A stretch of 47,558 nucleotides of DNA from Phytophthora sp. 'mugwort' (Eukaryota; Oomycota; Peronosporomycetes; Peronosporales; Peronosporaceae): positions 1 to 47,558 of the forward strand of contig JAUCEF010000095.1 of assembly GCA_033558025.1 (NCBI GenBank), read 5' to 3'. The translations under genes and the position numbers were made by a program. Below are positions 1 to 9,676 of this stretch, one piece after another. Below the pieces are notes generated by a model. That model worked only from the letters and a program-made list of their open reading frames with translations, was not told the DNA's origin and ran no database searches. Numbering within the stretch: the first letter of the stretch is position 1; the number at the start of each line of letters is the position of its first letter.

Positions 1-115
1 AAATCCTTCTTTACAACAAGAATTAATGAGAACCGCTATTTTAGGTTTCGCATTAACTGAAGCAATTGCTTTATTTTGTTTAATGATGGCTTTTTTAATT
101 TTATTTGCTTTTTAA
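1..115 (+). CDS. atp9: ATP synthase subunit c (atp9), 3' part, redundant copy
   Basis: This is the C-terminal half of the ring-forming proton-carrying subunit of the F-type ATP synthase. The window begins inside the gene. The visible residues cover the second membrane helix, with the family's acidic residue in the segment TEAIALF, and end at TAA. It matches the complete gene at 42042-42269. The missing 5' part reflects where the window was cut. Confidence 0.9.
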   Translation, partial: NPSLQQELMRTAILGFALTEAIALFCLMMAFLILFAF

Positions 116-133
116 TTAAAATTAAATCCTGAA

Positions 134-164
134 AAATATGATAAAAATTAATTTTTATCGTATT
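134..164 (+). terminator. Stem-loop downstream of atp9 (left copy)
   Basis: A near-perfect palindrome with arms of 15 bases, one G-T pair and no loop lies about 20 bases after the atp9 stop. A second small hairpin (AATACT, loop GGTTAT, AGTATT) follows. They may mark the 3' end or a processing site of the atp9 transcript. The same structure is at 42289-42318. Confidence 0.4.
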
Positions 165-278
165 TTATGTTATATATATACTAATACTGGTTATAGTATT
201 TATTTTAGAAAAAAAATTATTTATTTTTTTAATATATAAATATTTATAATTATAAATATTTATAATTATTTTTTATTT

Positions 279-846
279 ATGAAAGTATTAAAAAAATTTA
301 GTCAATATTTATTACAGATTTTACCAATAATAAATTATACTTTATATAAAAATGAATTATGTATAAATATTTCTACAAAAAATTTAATTCCTATTTTATT
401 TTTTTTAAAAAATCATACAAATACTCAATTTAAAGTATTATCAGAAATTTGTGTTATAGATTATATTAATAAAAAAAAAACGTTTTGAAATAATTTATAA
501 TTTATTAAGTATTCGTTTTAATAGTCGTTTAAAAATTAAAATAATAATTAATGAATTACAACCGGTAGATTCAATTATAAAAATATATCAATCAGCCAAT
601 TGGTGTGAAAGAGAAGTTTGGGATATGTTTGGTATTTTTTTTTTATACCATCCCGATTTAAGACGGATTTTAACAGATTATGGTTTTGAAGGACATCCTT
701 TACGTAAAGATTTCCCTTTAAGTGGTTTTTTAGAAATTTTTTATAATGAATTAAAAAAACGTGTTGTTTATGAACCCATTAATTTATCACAACAATACCG
801 ATTATTTGAATTTAATAATCCTTGGAATAATAAAATAAATATGTAA
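279..846 (+). CDS. nad9: NADH dehydrogenase subunit 9, frameshifted redundant copy
   Basis: Peripheral-arm subunit of complex I (30-kDa family, bacterial NuoC). The reading frame breaks at the A-run at about 471-480, which has ten A here and nine in the intact copy at 42433-42999. The rest is identical, including the family hallmark around [12 protein letters not shown] near the C-terminus. Because this end of the window repeats the other end, I read the extra A as a sequencing or assembly error, not a pseudogene. Confidence 0.85.
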
Positions 847-893
847 TATTTTATTAATTATTTTTGCTTTTAGGTAATTTTTCATTTCATATT

Positions 894-2070
894 ATGAGAT
901 GGAATAAAAAATCATTATTTGCGATTCTTAATAATCATTTAATAGATTATCCTACACCTATTAATTTAAATTATTTTTTTTGGATTCGGTTCGTTAGCTG
1001 GTATTATGTTAGTAATACAAATTTTAACAGGTATTTTTTTAGCAATGCATTATACTCCACATATTGATTTAGCTTTTAATAGTGTTGAACATATTATGAG
1101 AGATGTAAATAATGGTTGGTTAATTAGATATACACATGCAAATGGAGCATCTTTTTTTTTTATTGTTGTATATATTCATATTTTTCGTGGTTTATATTAT
1201 GGTTCTTATATCACACCAAGAGAAGCTATATGGTCTTCTGGTGTAATTATTTTTATTTTAATGATGGCTACAGCTTTTATGGGTTATGTTTTACCTTGGG
1301 GACAAATGAGTTTTTGGGGTGCAACTGTTATTACTAATTTATTTTCTGCAATACCCTTAATAGGAAAAGATATTGTTGATTGGCTTTGGGGCGGATTTGC
1401 TGTTGATAATCCAACATTAAATCGTTTTTTTAGTTTACATTTTACATTACCTTTTATAATTGTGGGTGCCGTATTGATACATTTAATTTTATTACATGAA
1501 GTTGGTTCAAATAATCCTTTAGGTATTACATTAAAAAATGAAAATATACCTTTTTATCCATATTTTTATACTAAAGATTTATTTGGATTAATGATCTTAT
1601 TTTTGATTTTCTTTATTTTTATTTTTTTTTATCCTAATACATTAGGTCATCCCGATAATTATATTGAAGCAAATCCAATGAAAACACCTTTACATATCGT
1701 ACCAGAATGGTATTTTTTACCGTTTTATGCAATTTTAAGATCTATTCCTAATAAAATTGGCGGTGTTATAGCTATGTTTGGTTCATTACTTATTTTATTA
1801 ACAATACCTTTTACAAATTCATCTGAAATTAGAAGTACAGCTTTTAGACCTATATTTAAAATTTGTTATTGGTTATTAGTTATAGCTTTTTTATTATTAG
1901 GTTGGGTTGGACAATGTCCAGTTGAATATCCTTATACTGAAATTGGTATTATAAGTATGATTTATTATTTTTTTTTTTTTATAATAATTATACCATTTTT
2001 AGGTAAATTAGAAACTTATTTAGTACGTTATAATATTAATAAAAAATCTTTAATAAATAAAAATAAATAA
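894..2070 (+). CDS. cob: Apocytochrome b, frameshifted redundant copy
   Basis: Core haem-b-binding subunit of complex III. One extra T in the run at about 974-981 breaks the frame early in helix A; the copy at 43047-44222 is intact. Downstream motifs such as [14 protein letters not shown] and [13 protein letters not shown] are preserved. It ends in TAA eight bases before the nad11 fragment. As for nad9, the frameshift most likely comes from an unpolished contig end. Confidence 0.87.
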
Positions 2071-2077
2071 TTTAAAT

Positions 2078-3649
2078 TGTATTCATTGTACACGTTGTGT
2101 ACGTTTTGCTAATGAAATTTGTGGAATTGACGGTTTAGGTACAACAGGTCGTGGTAATAAAACTGAAATTAATTTTTATTCTTCAAATATTTTTAATCCG
2201 AATTTTCTGGTAATTTAGTAGATTTATGTCCTGTTGGTGCATTAACTTCTAAACCCTATACTTTTAAAGCACGTTCTTGGGAATTAAAAAAAAAAGAGGG
2301 TATTGCTATTTTAGATAGTATTGGTTCAAATATTAAAATTGATATTTTTAATAATGAAATTATACGTATTTTACCTAAAACTAATTTTAATATTAATAAA
2401 GAATGGATATCAGATAAAACAAGATATTTTTTTGATAGTTTAAAATATCAACGATTAAAATATCCATTATTAAAAGATAATCAAAACAATTTTCATAGGA
2501 TTTCTTGGTTAGATGCTCTAAATATTATTAATAAAAAATTGATAATTACAGATAGTTTTAATGCTAAAAGTATTATTGGTGATTTAACTGATTTAGAATC
2601 TCTTTTTTTATTAAAAAAAAATTTAAATAAATTAGGAATTTCAAATGTAAATTATGAACAATTTTTAAAAAATCGACAAATTAAGATAAATTCTGATTTA
2701 GCTTCAAATTTTTTATTTAATAATACTTTAAAATCTATTGAAGAATCTGATGTTTGTTTAATAATTGGTAGTGATATTCGTCAAGAAGGTTCTATTTTAA
2801 ATATTCATTTAATTAATCGTTTAAAAAAAAGGAAATTTTAAAATAGCATATATCGGTAATAAAATTAATTTTACTTATCCAGTAAAACATTTAGGATTAA
2901 CTTTTAAAACTTTAATAAATATTATTTTAGGAAAACATGTATTTTGTAAACAATTAAAAAAAGCAAAAAAACCTTTAATTATTATAGGTAGTAATATTTT
3001 AAATCAAAAAAATGGTTTTTTTTTATTATCAAAATTAAAAAATTTATCATTTATTAACCATAATATTAATTTCTTTAATTTTCAAACTTCTTTAATTAAT
3101 TTTTTTGAAATTACTTTTCCAAAATCATTAAATATGTTAAATAATTCAAAATTATATTATTTATTTAATACAAATTTACAAAATAAATTAAAAATAACTA
3201 AAAATAGTTTTGTTATTTATCAAGGACATCATTTTACTAAAGATGCTCAAAATTCAAAATCTAATTTTACCTGGATTAACTTTTTTAGAAAAAAATGGAA
3301 TGTATATTAATTTAGAAGGTTTTATTCAAAAAAATGAACAAATTTTAAATGTAAATATAGAACAACGTAAAGATTCTATAATTTATAGAAATCTTTATAA
3401 ATTTTTATTAAATAAAAATCAATCTAAATCAGAAGCTTTTTTAAAAATTAAAGATATTTTACCTTATTTATTAAAAAAAAAAATAAAAATTATTTATAAT
3501 TTTAGTTTTAATAAAAAATTTTTAAAATTAATATTAATTTTTTAGATTCATTAATTAAAAATAATTATTATACAAATATATTAGAACAATATTCAAAAAT
3601 ATTGATTAATTCTAATAAAATTTTCAAAAATCAATCAAAATTATTATGA
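2078..3649 (+). pseudogene. nad11: 5'-truncated nad11 fragment at inverted-repeat edge (left copy)
   Basis: The sequence matches full-length nad11 (6271-8277, minus) from codon 146 (Cys) to the TGA stop, but has no start codon and lacks residues 1-145. The first matching base is 2078, so the inverted-repeat edge lies inside nad11. Relative to the intact gene this copy also carries four one-base indels (about 2196, 2828, 3259 and 3525), probably errors. The truncation itself is shared with 44230-45800 and is therefore real. Confidence 0.88.
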
Positions 3650-4627
3650 TATACACAATTTTAAAATTTTTAATTTTCATATTACCTTTATTAATTGCTG
3701 TGGCTTATTTTACTTTAGTTGAACGTAAAATATTAGCTTCTATTCAAAGAAGAAGAGGACCTAATGTTGTAGGTACTTTTGGATTATTACAACCATTAGC
3801 TGATGGTCTTAAATTATTCGTAAAAGAAACAATTTTACCAAGTAATGCTGATGTAATTTTATTTATATTTGCACCTATTTTAGCTTTTTTTTTAAGTCTA
3901 TTAAGTTGGACAATAATACCTTTAGGTTTTGGTATGTTTTTTACTGAATTAAATATTGGTATTTTATATTTAATAGCAATTTCATCTTTAGGTGTATACG
4001 GTGTTATTATAGGTGGTTGGTCAAGTAATTCTAAATATTCGTTTTTAGGGGCTTTAAGATCAACAGCACAAATGATTTCATATGAATTAACTATTGGGTT
4101 TTCAATTCTTTCAGTAATTGTTTGTGCAAAATCTTTAAATTTAATTTCTATTATTTGGGCACAAAAAACGGTATGGTATTGTTTTCCTCTTTTTCCTATT
4201 TTTATAATTTTTTTTATATCTTGTTTAGCAGAAACAAATCGACATCCCTTTGATTTACCTGAAGCTGAAGCTGAATTAGTTTCAGGTTATAATGTAGAAT
4301 ATTCTGCAATGGGTTTTGCATTATTTTTTTTAAGGTGAATATGCTAATATGTTATTAATGAGTAGTTTAACTACGATTTTATTTTTAGGTGGTTGGTTAG
4401 CACCTTTCCCTTTTAGTATAAATTGTATTAATTTTTTACCCGGATCTTTTTGGTTTAGTATTAAAATTTGTTTTTTTGTTGTTTTATTTGTAGTTGCTCG
4501 AGCTATTTTACCTCGATATCGTTATGACCAATTAATGCGTTTAGGTTGGAAAGTATTTCTACCTTTTTCATTATCCTGGTTTTTATATACTGCAAGTATT
4601 TTAATAAGTTTTAATTGGTTAATTTAA
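3646..4627 (+). CDS. nad1: NADH dehydrogenase subunit 1, frameshifted redundant copy
   Basis: Complex I membrane subunit next to the quinone site. The ATG overlaps the nad11 TGA stop by four bases (ATGA). The gene is intact up to about residue 229, where one extra A at about 4333 breaks the frame; the copies at 5294-6274 and 45797-46777 are open throughout. The break sits in a T/A run and is probably a sequencing error. Confidence 0.87.
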
Positions 4628-4629
4628 TT

Positions 4630-4933
4630 ATGAATATTTTAAATCATTTTATTTTTACTTTTTTTTTTATTCTGTCTTGGATTATTTGGTATAATTTTAA
4701 ATAGACAGAATATTATTATTATTTTAATGTCTATTGAATTATTATTATTATCAATTAATTTAAATTTTATTTATTTTGCAGTTTTAATTGATGATATAAT
4801 AGGACAAGTTTTTTCTTTATTAATTTTAACAGTAGCTGCAGCAGAATCAGCTATTGGATTAGCTATTATGATTATTTTCTTTAAATTATATGGAGATATT
4901 TCAATTTATAAAATAAATTTATTATCATTATAA
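4630..4933 (+). CDS. nad4L: NADH dehydrogenase subunit 4L, frameshifted redundant copy
   Basis: Small complex I membrane subunit (NuoK family). ATG follows the nad1 stop by two bases. One extra T at about 4660-4668 (ten instead of nine) breaks the frame; intact copies are 4989-5291 (minus) and 46780-47082. The last ~60 bases of the gene belong to a 67-bp tandem unit that continues to the palindrome centre. Confidence 0.87.
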
Positions 4934-4991
4934 TAAATTTATTTTCTTTAAATTATATGGAGATATTTCAATTTATAAAATAAATTTATTA
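4875..4991 (+). repeat. 67-bp tandem repeat at nad4L 3' end (about 1.7 units)
   Basis: A 67-bp unit starting TTTTCTTTAAATT recurs at 4875 and 4942. It comprises the nad4L 3' end plus a few bases past its stop. The right-hand copy of the region (47024-47207) has about 2.7 units, so the number varies between copies. It abuts the inverted-repeat centre. Confidence 0.85.
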
Positions 4992-5291
4992 TAATGATAA
5001 TAAATTTATTTTATAAATTGAAATATCTCCATATAATTTAAAGAAAATAATCATAATAGCTAATCCAATAGCTGATTCTGCTGCAGCTACTGTTAAAATT
5101 AATAAAGAAAAAACTTGTCCTATTATATCATCAATTAAAACTGCAAAATAAATAAAATTTAAATTAATTGATAATAATAATAATTCAATAGACATTAAAA
5201 TAATAATAATATTCTGTCTATTTAAAATTATACCAAATAATCCAAGACAGAATAAAAAAAAAGTAAAAATAAAATGATTTAAAATATTCAT
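4989..5291 (-). CDS. nad4L: NADH dehydrogenase subunit 4L
   Basis: Complex I proton-pumping module subunit, 100 residues, three hydrophobic helices. The family segment [14 protein letters not shown] is present with its conserved Glu, and a second Glu lies in [13 protein letters not shown] at 5291 is chosen over an upstream TTG (5306) that would overlap nad1 and has no family support. The gene is intact and follows nad1 with a two-base gap, so cotranscription with nad11-nad1 is likely. Its 3' end reaches the inverted-repeat centre. Confidence 0.95.
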   Translation of the reverse strand: MNILNHFIFTFFLFCLGLFGIILNRQNIIIILMSIELLLLSINLNFIYFAVLIDDIIGQVFSLLILTVAAAESAIGLAIMIIFFKLYGDISIYKINLLSL

Positions 5292-7842
5292 AATTAAATT
5301 AACCAATTAAAACTTATTAAAATACTTGCAGTATATAAAAACCAGGATAATGAAAAAGGTAGAAATACTTTCCAACCTAAACGCATTAATTGGTCATAAC
5401 GATATCGAGGTAAAATAGCTCGAGCAACTACAAATAAAACAACAAAAAAACAAATTTTAATACTAAACCAAAAAGATCCGGGTAAAAAATTAATACAATT
5501 TATACTAAAAGGGAAAGGTGCTAACCAACCACCTAAAAATAAAATCGTAGTTAAACTACTCATTAATAACATATTAGCATATTCACCTAAAAAAAATAAT
5601 GCAAAACCCATTGCAGAATATTCTACATTATAACCTGAAACTAATTCAGCTTCAGCTTCAGGTAAATCAAAGGGATGTCGATTTGTTTCTGCTAAACAAG
5701 ATATAAAAAAAATTATAAAAATAGGAAAAAGAGGAAAACAATACCATACCGTTTTTTGTGCCCAAATAATAGAAATTAAATTTAAAGATTTTGCACAAAC
5801 AATTACTGAAAGAATTGAAAACCCAATAGTTAATTCATATGAAATCATTTGTGCTGTTGATCTTAAAGCCCCTAAAAACGAATATTTAGAATTACTTGAC
5901 CAACCACCTATAATAACACCGTATACACCTAAAGATGAAATTGCTATTAAATATAAAATACCAATATTTAATTCAGTAAAAAACATACCAAAACCTAAAG
6001 GTATTATTGTCCAACTTAATAGACTTAAAAAAAAAGCTAAAATAGGTGCAAATATAAATAAAATTACATCAGCATTACTTGGTAAAATTGTTTCTTTTAC
6101 GAATAATTTAAGACCATCAGCTAATGGTTGTAATAATCCAAAAGTACCTACAACATTAGGTCCTCTTCTTCTTTGAATAGAAGCTAATATTTTACGTTCA
6201 ACTAAAGTAAAATAAGCCACAGCAATTAATAAAGGTAATATGAAAATTAAAAATTTTAAAATTGTGTATATCATAATAATTTTGATTGATTTTTGAAAAT
6301 TTTATTAGAATTAATCAATATTTTTGAATATTGTTCTAATATATTTGTATAATAATTATTTTTAATTAATGAATCTAAAAAATTAATATTAATTTTTAAA
6401 AATTTTTTATTAAAACTAAAATTATAAATAATTTTTATTTTTTTTTTTAATAAATAAGGTAAAATATCTTTAATTTTTAAAAAAGCTTCTGATTTAGATT
6501 GATTTTTATTTAATAAAAATTTATAAAGATTTCTATAAATTATAGAATCTTTACGTTGTTCTATATTTACATTTAAAATTTGTTCATTTTTTTGAATAAA
6601 ACCTTCTAAATTAATATACATTCCATTTTTTTCTAAAAAAGTTAATCCAGGTAAAATTAGATTTGAATTTTGAGCATCTTTAGTAAAATGATGTCCTTGA
6701 TAAATAACAAAACTATTTTTAGTTATTTTTAATTTATTTTGTAAATTTGTATTAAATAAATAATATAATTTTGAATTATTTAACATATTTAATGATTTTG
6801 GAAAAGTAATTTCAAAAAAATTAATTAAAGAAGTTTGAAAATTAAAGAAATTAATATTATGGTTAATAAATGATAAATTTTTTAATTTTGATAATAAAAA
6901 AAAACCATTTTTTTGATTTAAAATATTACTACCTATAATAATTAAAGGTTTTTTTGCTTTTTTTAATTGTTTACAAAATACATGTTTTCCTAAAATAATA
7001 TTTATTAAAGTTTTAAAAGTTAATCCTAAATGTTTTACTGGATAAGTAAAATTAATTTTATTACCGATATATGCTATTTTAAAATTTCCTTTTTTTAAAC
7101 GATTAATTAAATGAATATTTAAAATAGAACCTTCTTGACGAATATCACTACCAATTATTAAACAAACATCAGATTCTTCAATAGATTTTAAAGTATTATT
7201 AAATAAAAAATTTGAAGCTAAATCAGAATTTATCTTAATTTGTCGATTTTTTAAAAATTGTTCATAATTTACATTTGAAATTCCTAATTTATTTAAATTT
7301 TTTTTTAATAAAAAAAGAGATTCTAAATCAGTTAAATCACCAATAATACTTTTAGCATTAAAACTATCTGTAATTATCAATTTTTTATTAATAATATTTA
7401 GAGCATCTAACCAAGAAATCCTATGAAAATTGTTTTGATTATCTTTTAATAATGGATATTTTAATCGTTGATATTTTAAACTATCAAAAAAATATCTTGT
7501 TTTATCTGATATCCATTCTTTATTAATATTAAAATTAGTTTTAGGTAAAATACGTATAATTTCATTATTAAAAATATCAATTTTAATATTTGAACCAATA
7601 CTATCTAAAATAGCAATACCCTCTTTTTTTTTTAATTCCCAAGAACGTGCTTTAAAAGTATAGGGTTTAGAAGTTAATGCACCAACAGGACATAAATCTA
7701 CTAAATTACCAGAAAATTCGGATTTAAAAATATTTGAAGAATAAAAATTAATTTCAGTTTTATTACCACGACCTGTTGTACCTAAACCGTCAATTCCACA
7801 AATTTCATTAGCAAAACGTACACAACGTGTACAATGAATACA
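4998..7842 (-). repeat. Inverted-repeat arm holding nad4L, nad1 and nad11 3' part
   Basis: Reverse complement of 2078-4991 and 44230-47207. The arms are separated only by six bases (TAATGA, 4992-4997), so there is effectively no second single-copy region. The outer edge is at nad11 codon 146; beyond 7842 the sequence is unique and carries the nad11 5' part. Confidence 0.9.
5294..6274 (-). CDS. nad1: NADH dehydrogenase subunit 1
   Basis: Complex I membrane-arm subunit (NuoH family) that helps form the quinone-binding chamber; 326 residues, normal length, about eight hydrophobic helices. Visible hallmarks are [19 protein letters not shown] near residues 25-43 and [20 protein letters not shown] near residue 195. 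ATG overlaps the nad11 TGA stop by four bases, which suggests coupled translation. This copy is intact and identical in protein to 45797-46777. Confidence 0.97.
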   Translation of the reverse strand: MIYTILKFLIFILPLLIAVAYFTLVERKILASIQRRRGPNVVGTFGLLQPLADGLKLFVKETILPSNADVILFIFAPILAFFLSLLSWTIIPLGFGMFFTELNIGILYLIAISSLGVYGVIIGGWSSNSKYSFLGALRSTAQMISYELTIGFSILSVIVCAKSLNLISIIWAQKTVWYCFPLFPIFIIFFISCLAETNRHPFDLPEAEAELVSGYNVEYSAMGFALFFLGEYANMLLMSSLTTILFLGGWLAPFPFSINCINFLPGSFWFSIKICFFVVLFVVARAILPRYRYDQLMRLGWKVFLPFSLSWFLYTASILISFNWLI

Positions 7843-8277
7843 TCTTGTCATAATTGTTTTAATAAAAGGACCACAATATTTATCTTCAACGCCACGTTTT
7901 TTAAAAAAAAAACGACTACGATCCGATCCAAAAATCATTGTTTGATCTTGTAAATCACATTCTGACGCTTGATCACAAATAGGACAATCTAATGGATGAT
8001 TTATTAAAAGAAATTCTAATACACTTTCACGTGCTTTTTGTACTAAAGGAGTATTAGTAAATATTTTCATATTTGGTATTAAAGGCATTGCACATGAAGC
8101 TACAGGTTTAGGGGAATTTTCGATTTCAACTAAACACATACGACAATTACCGGCAATTTGTAAATTCTCTTGAAAACAGAATTTAGGGATTTGAATTTTA
8201 AAATTATTACATGCTTGTAAAACTGTTAAATTTTTATTAACTTTTAATTCGATATTGTTAATATATATATTAATCAT
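6271..8277 (-). CDS. nad11: NADH dehydrogenase subunit 11, full length
   Basis: The 75-kDa iron-sulfur subunit of complex I (NuoG), 668 residues. The N-terminal [2Fe-2S] ferredoxin domain shows Cys34, 45, 48 and 62. His94, Cys98, 101 and 107 form the HxxxCxxCxxxxxC cluster motif. Cys146, 149 and 152 begin the next [4Fe-4S] motif. The C-terminal molybdopterin-oxidoreductase-like domain is present but divergent and Lys/Asn-rich. The stop is TGA, the only non-TAA stop I saw, and it overlaps nad1; this shows TGA is not a Trp codon here. Codons 146-668 lie in the inverted repeat, codons 1-145 in unique sequence. This is the only complete copy. Confidence 0.96.
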   Translation of the reverse strand: MINIYINNIELKVNKNLTVLQACNNFKIQIPKFCFQENLQIAGNCRMCLVEIENSPKPVASCAMPLIPNMKIFTNTPLVQKARESVLEFLLINHPLDCPICDQASECDLQDQTMIFGSDRSRFFFKKRGVEDKYCGPFIKTIMTRCIHCTRCVRFANEICGIDGLGTTGRGNKTEINFYSSNIFKSEFSGNLVDLCPVGALTSKPYTFKARSWELKKKEGIAILDSIGSNIKIDIFNNEIIRILPKTNFNINKEWISDKTRYFFDSLKYQRLKYPLLKDNQNNFHRISWLDALNIINKKLIITDSFNAKSIIGDLTDLESLFLLKKNLNKLGISNVNYEQFLKNRQIKINSDLASNFLFNNTLKSIEESDVCLIIGSDIRQEGSILNIHLINRLKKGNFKIAYIGNKINFTYPVKHLGLTFKTLINIILGKHVFCKQLKKAKKPLIIIGSNILNQKNGFFLLSKLKNLSFINHNINFFNFQTSLINFFEITFPKSLNMLNNSKLYYLFNTNLQNKLKITKNSFVIYQGHHFTKDAQNSNLILPGLTFLEKNGMYINLEGFIQKNEQILNVNIEQRKDSIIYRNLYKFLLNKNQSKSEAFLKIKDILPYLLKKKIKIIYNFSFNKKFLKININFLDSLIKNNYYTNILEQYSKILINSNKIFKNQSKLL

Positions 8278-8359
8278 TTTAATGATAAAAAATTAAATAA
8301 AATATAAATTTATTTTCACTAAAAAGATATATTTTATTTAAAATATATTATTATAGTAA

Positions 8360-8442
8360 TATCAAAGAAGGGATTTGAACCCTTAACGCTTTTAAGCTTT
8401 ACATCCTAAGTGTAACGTGTTTACCAATTTCACCACTTTGAT
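8360..8442 (-). tRNA. trnL(uag): tRNA-Leu(UAG)
   Basis: The reverse complement folds as a class II tRNA: acceptor ATCAAAG/CTTTGAT, anticodon loop CTTAGGA with TAG, a long variable arm, and GGTTCAAATCC in the T arm. It is the first gene after nad11 on the minus strand. Confidence 0.93.
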
Positions 8443-8450
8443 AATAAAAA

Positions 8451-8533
8451 TACCTACTATTGGACTTGAACCAATAACCCTAAAAGGGAACAGATTTTAA
8501 ATCTATCGTGTTTACCAATTTCACCAAGTAGGC
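8451..8533 (-). tRNA. trnL(uaa): tRNA-Leu(UAA)
   Basis: Class II tRNA on the minus strand with loop TTTAAAA (anticodon TAA), a long variable arm and a T arm with GGTTCAAGTCC. It reads the TTA codons that dominate these genes. Its D-arm region strongly resembles that of the neighbouring trnL(UAG), suggesting an old duplication. Confidence 0.93.
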
Positions 8534-8551
8534 TAATATTTTTTTAAATAT

Positions 8552-9295
8552 ATGAAAAAAAAAAAAATAATAACTTATTTACAATTACATTTATTTGAAT
8601 TAAAATATAATTTTTTTATACTTTTAATCACTTTTTTTTATCTTTTTATAATTTCATATTATTTTTCTGATCAATTAATATATTTATTAGTTAATAATTT
8701 ACTTAATAAAAATATGTTAAAATATTTTATTTTTACTAATATTACTGAAATTTTTATTACTAATATTTTTATAGCAATTTTCATAACAACTTTTATAACA
8801 ATTCAATTAAGTTTTTTATTATTTTGGTTTTTTTTATCAAAAGGTTTATATAAATTTGAAAATTTTATTTTTATAAAATTTTATATTTTTTTTATAATTT
8901 TTAATTTTTTTATAATAAAATTTATTTTTACTAATATTATTCCACATATTTGGGATTTTTTATTAAATTTAAATTTTTCAAATTTATATCTTTTAACAAT
9001 TTATTTTGAACCAAAAATTGATAATTATTTTGATTTTATTTTTTCTTCTTTTATTTATATATTTATAATATTTATTTATTTTTTTTCTTTATTTTTTTTT
9101 ATATCAAATAATATTTTAAAAATTAAAATAATTATTAATTTAAGAAAATTCTTTTATTTAAAAATAATATTATTGAGTGCTTTAATTACACCACCAGATA
9201 TATTTAATTTTATATTAATTTATTTTATCTTTTTTTTTTTTTTTGAAATATTTATTTATATTTCAATATATTTAAATAAATATAAATTAATTTAA
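8552..9295 (+). CDS. tatC: Sec-independent (twin-arginine) protein translocase subunit TatC
   Basis: Predicted multi-spanning inner-membrane protein of 247 residues, almost entirely hydrophobic with about six helices, starting with the family-like cytosolic Lys-rich segment and LHLFELK. The motif LSALITPPDIFN near residues 209-220 is the most recognisable TatC signature (family pattern S-A-x-x-T-P-x-D). TatC is the receptor of the twin-arginine translocase, and mitochondrial copies (ymf16/mttB) are known in oomycetes and other protists. It converges on rpl31 with a 9-base overlap. A candidate TatA partner is at 25700-25798. Confidence 0.9.
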   Translation: MKKKKIITYLQLHLFELKYNFFILLITFFYLFIISYYFSDQLIYLLVNNLLNKNMLKYFIFTNITEIFITNIFIAIFITTFITIQLSFLLFWFFLSKGLYKFENFIFIKFYIFFIIFNFFIIKFIFTNIIPHIWDFLLNLNFSNLYLLTIYFEPKIDNYFDFIFSSFIYIFIIFIYFFSLFFFISNNILKIKIIINLRKFFYLKIILLSALITPPDIFNFILIYFIFFFFFEIFIYISIYLNKYKLI

Positions 9296-9490
9296 TTTAT
9301 TTTTTTTTATAAAATTTAATTTACTTTTATTTAAATTGATATTTGTATTTGTAATAATATCTGTTTCTTTAAAAATTCTTAAATTTAATTGATAATTTTT
9401 TAAATACTTAATAGATGTTATTTTTAAAGAAGATCCATTTGTTAAAATAATTTTATTTTTATAGGTAAAAAATTTTTTATTTTTATTCAT
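9287..9490 (-). CDS. rpl31: Mitochondrial ribosomal protein bL31
   Basis: A 67-residue basic protein with the bL31m-like core FFTYKNKIILTNGSS followed by KITSIKY. An in-frame start at 9520 exists but overlaps trnC on the other strand; ATG at 9490 avoids that and gives a normal-length protein beginning MNKNKKFF. Its 3' end overlaps the tatC 3' end. From memory, short L31 genes occur in several stramenopile mitochondrial genomes and are often missed because of size. Confidence 0.78.
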   Translation of the reverse strand: MNKNKKFFTYKNKIILTNGSSLKITSIKYLKNYQLNLRIFKETDIITNTNINLNKSKLNFIKKNKLN

Positions 9491-9507
9491 ATAATATAAT
9501 TTATTTT

Positions 9508-9578
9508 GGCTAGATAACATAAAGGTAATGTAAAGGACTGCAAATCCTTTAATGACGGTTCGAATCCGTCTCTAGCTT
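9508..9578 (+). tRNA. trnC(gca): tRNA-Cys(GCA)
   Basis: Acceptor GGCTAGA/TCTAGCT with one G-T pair, anticodon stem around ACTGCAAAT giving GCA, and T arm CGGTTCGAATCCG. It is a lone plus-strand gene inside a minus-strand neighbourhood. Confidence 0.93.
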
Positions 9579-9582
9579 TTAA

Positions 9583-9667
9583 AGGATAGAGTGGGATTTG
9601 AACCCACGGTATTATTACATACTTCAGTTTTCAAGACTGACACCTTAAACCACTCGATCACCTATCC
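9583..9667 (-). tRNA. trnS(uga): tRNA-Ser(UGA)
   Basis: Class II tRNA on the minus strand: acceptor GGATAGG/TCTATCC, loop CTTGAAA with anticodon TGA, a long variable arm and T arm GGGTTCAAATCCC. Confidence 0.93.
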
Positions 9668-9676
9668 ATATTAAAA

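Larger units (their letters stand above)
2078..4991 (+). repeat. Inverted-repeat arm, left copy
   Basis: This arm runs from inside nad11 through nad1 and nad4L to the palindrome centre at 4992-4997 (TAATGA). It is the reverse complement of 4998-7842, apart from an extra 67-bp tandem unit and a few one-base indels. By the end-overlap argument it is the same physical arm as 44230-47207. Confidence 0.9.
1..5343. repeat. Left terminal redundancy (same sequence as 42155-47558)
   Basis: Position 1 matches 42155, and the match continues through atp9, nad9, cob, the nad11 fragment, nad1, nad4L and the palindrome centre to the last base of the window. The copies differ by ten single-base indels, nine in homopolymer runs and one in a TT pair, plus one 67-bp tandem unit. 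I noticed no substitutions. This is what overlapping ends of a circular-mapping contig look like, with the left end less well polished. It could also be a true large direct repeat, but the error pattern argues against that. Confidence 0.88.

Noticed and set aside
6271..8277. Genetic code with TGA as tryptophan
   Set aside because: All recognised genes are open with TGG as Trp, the tRNA-Trp anticodon is CCA and nad11 ends in TGA.
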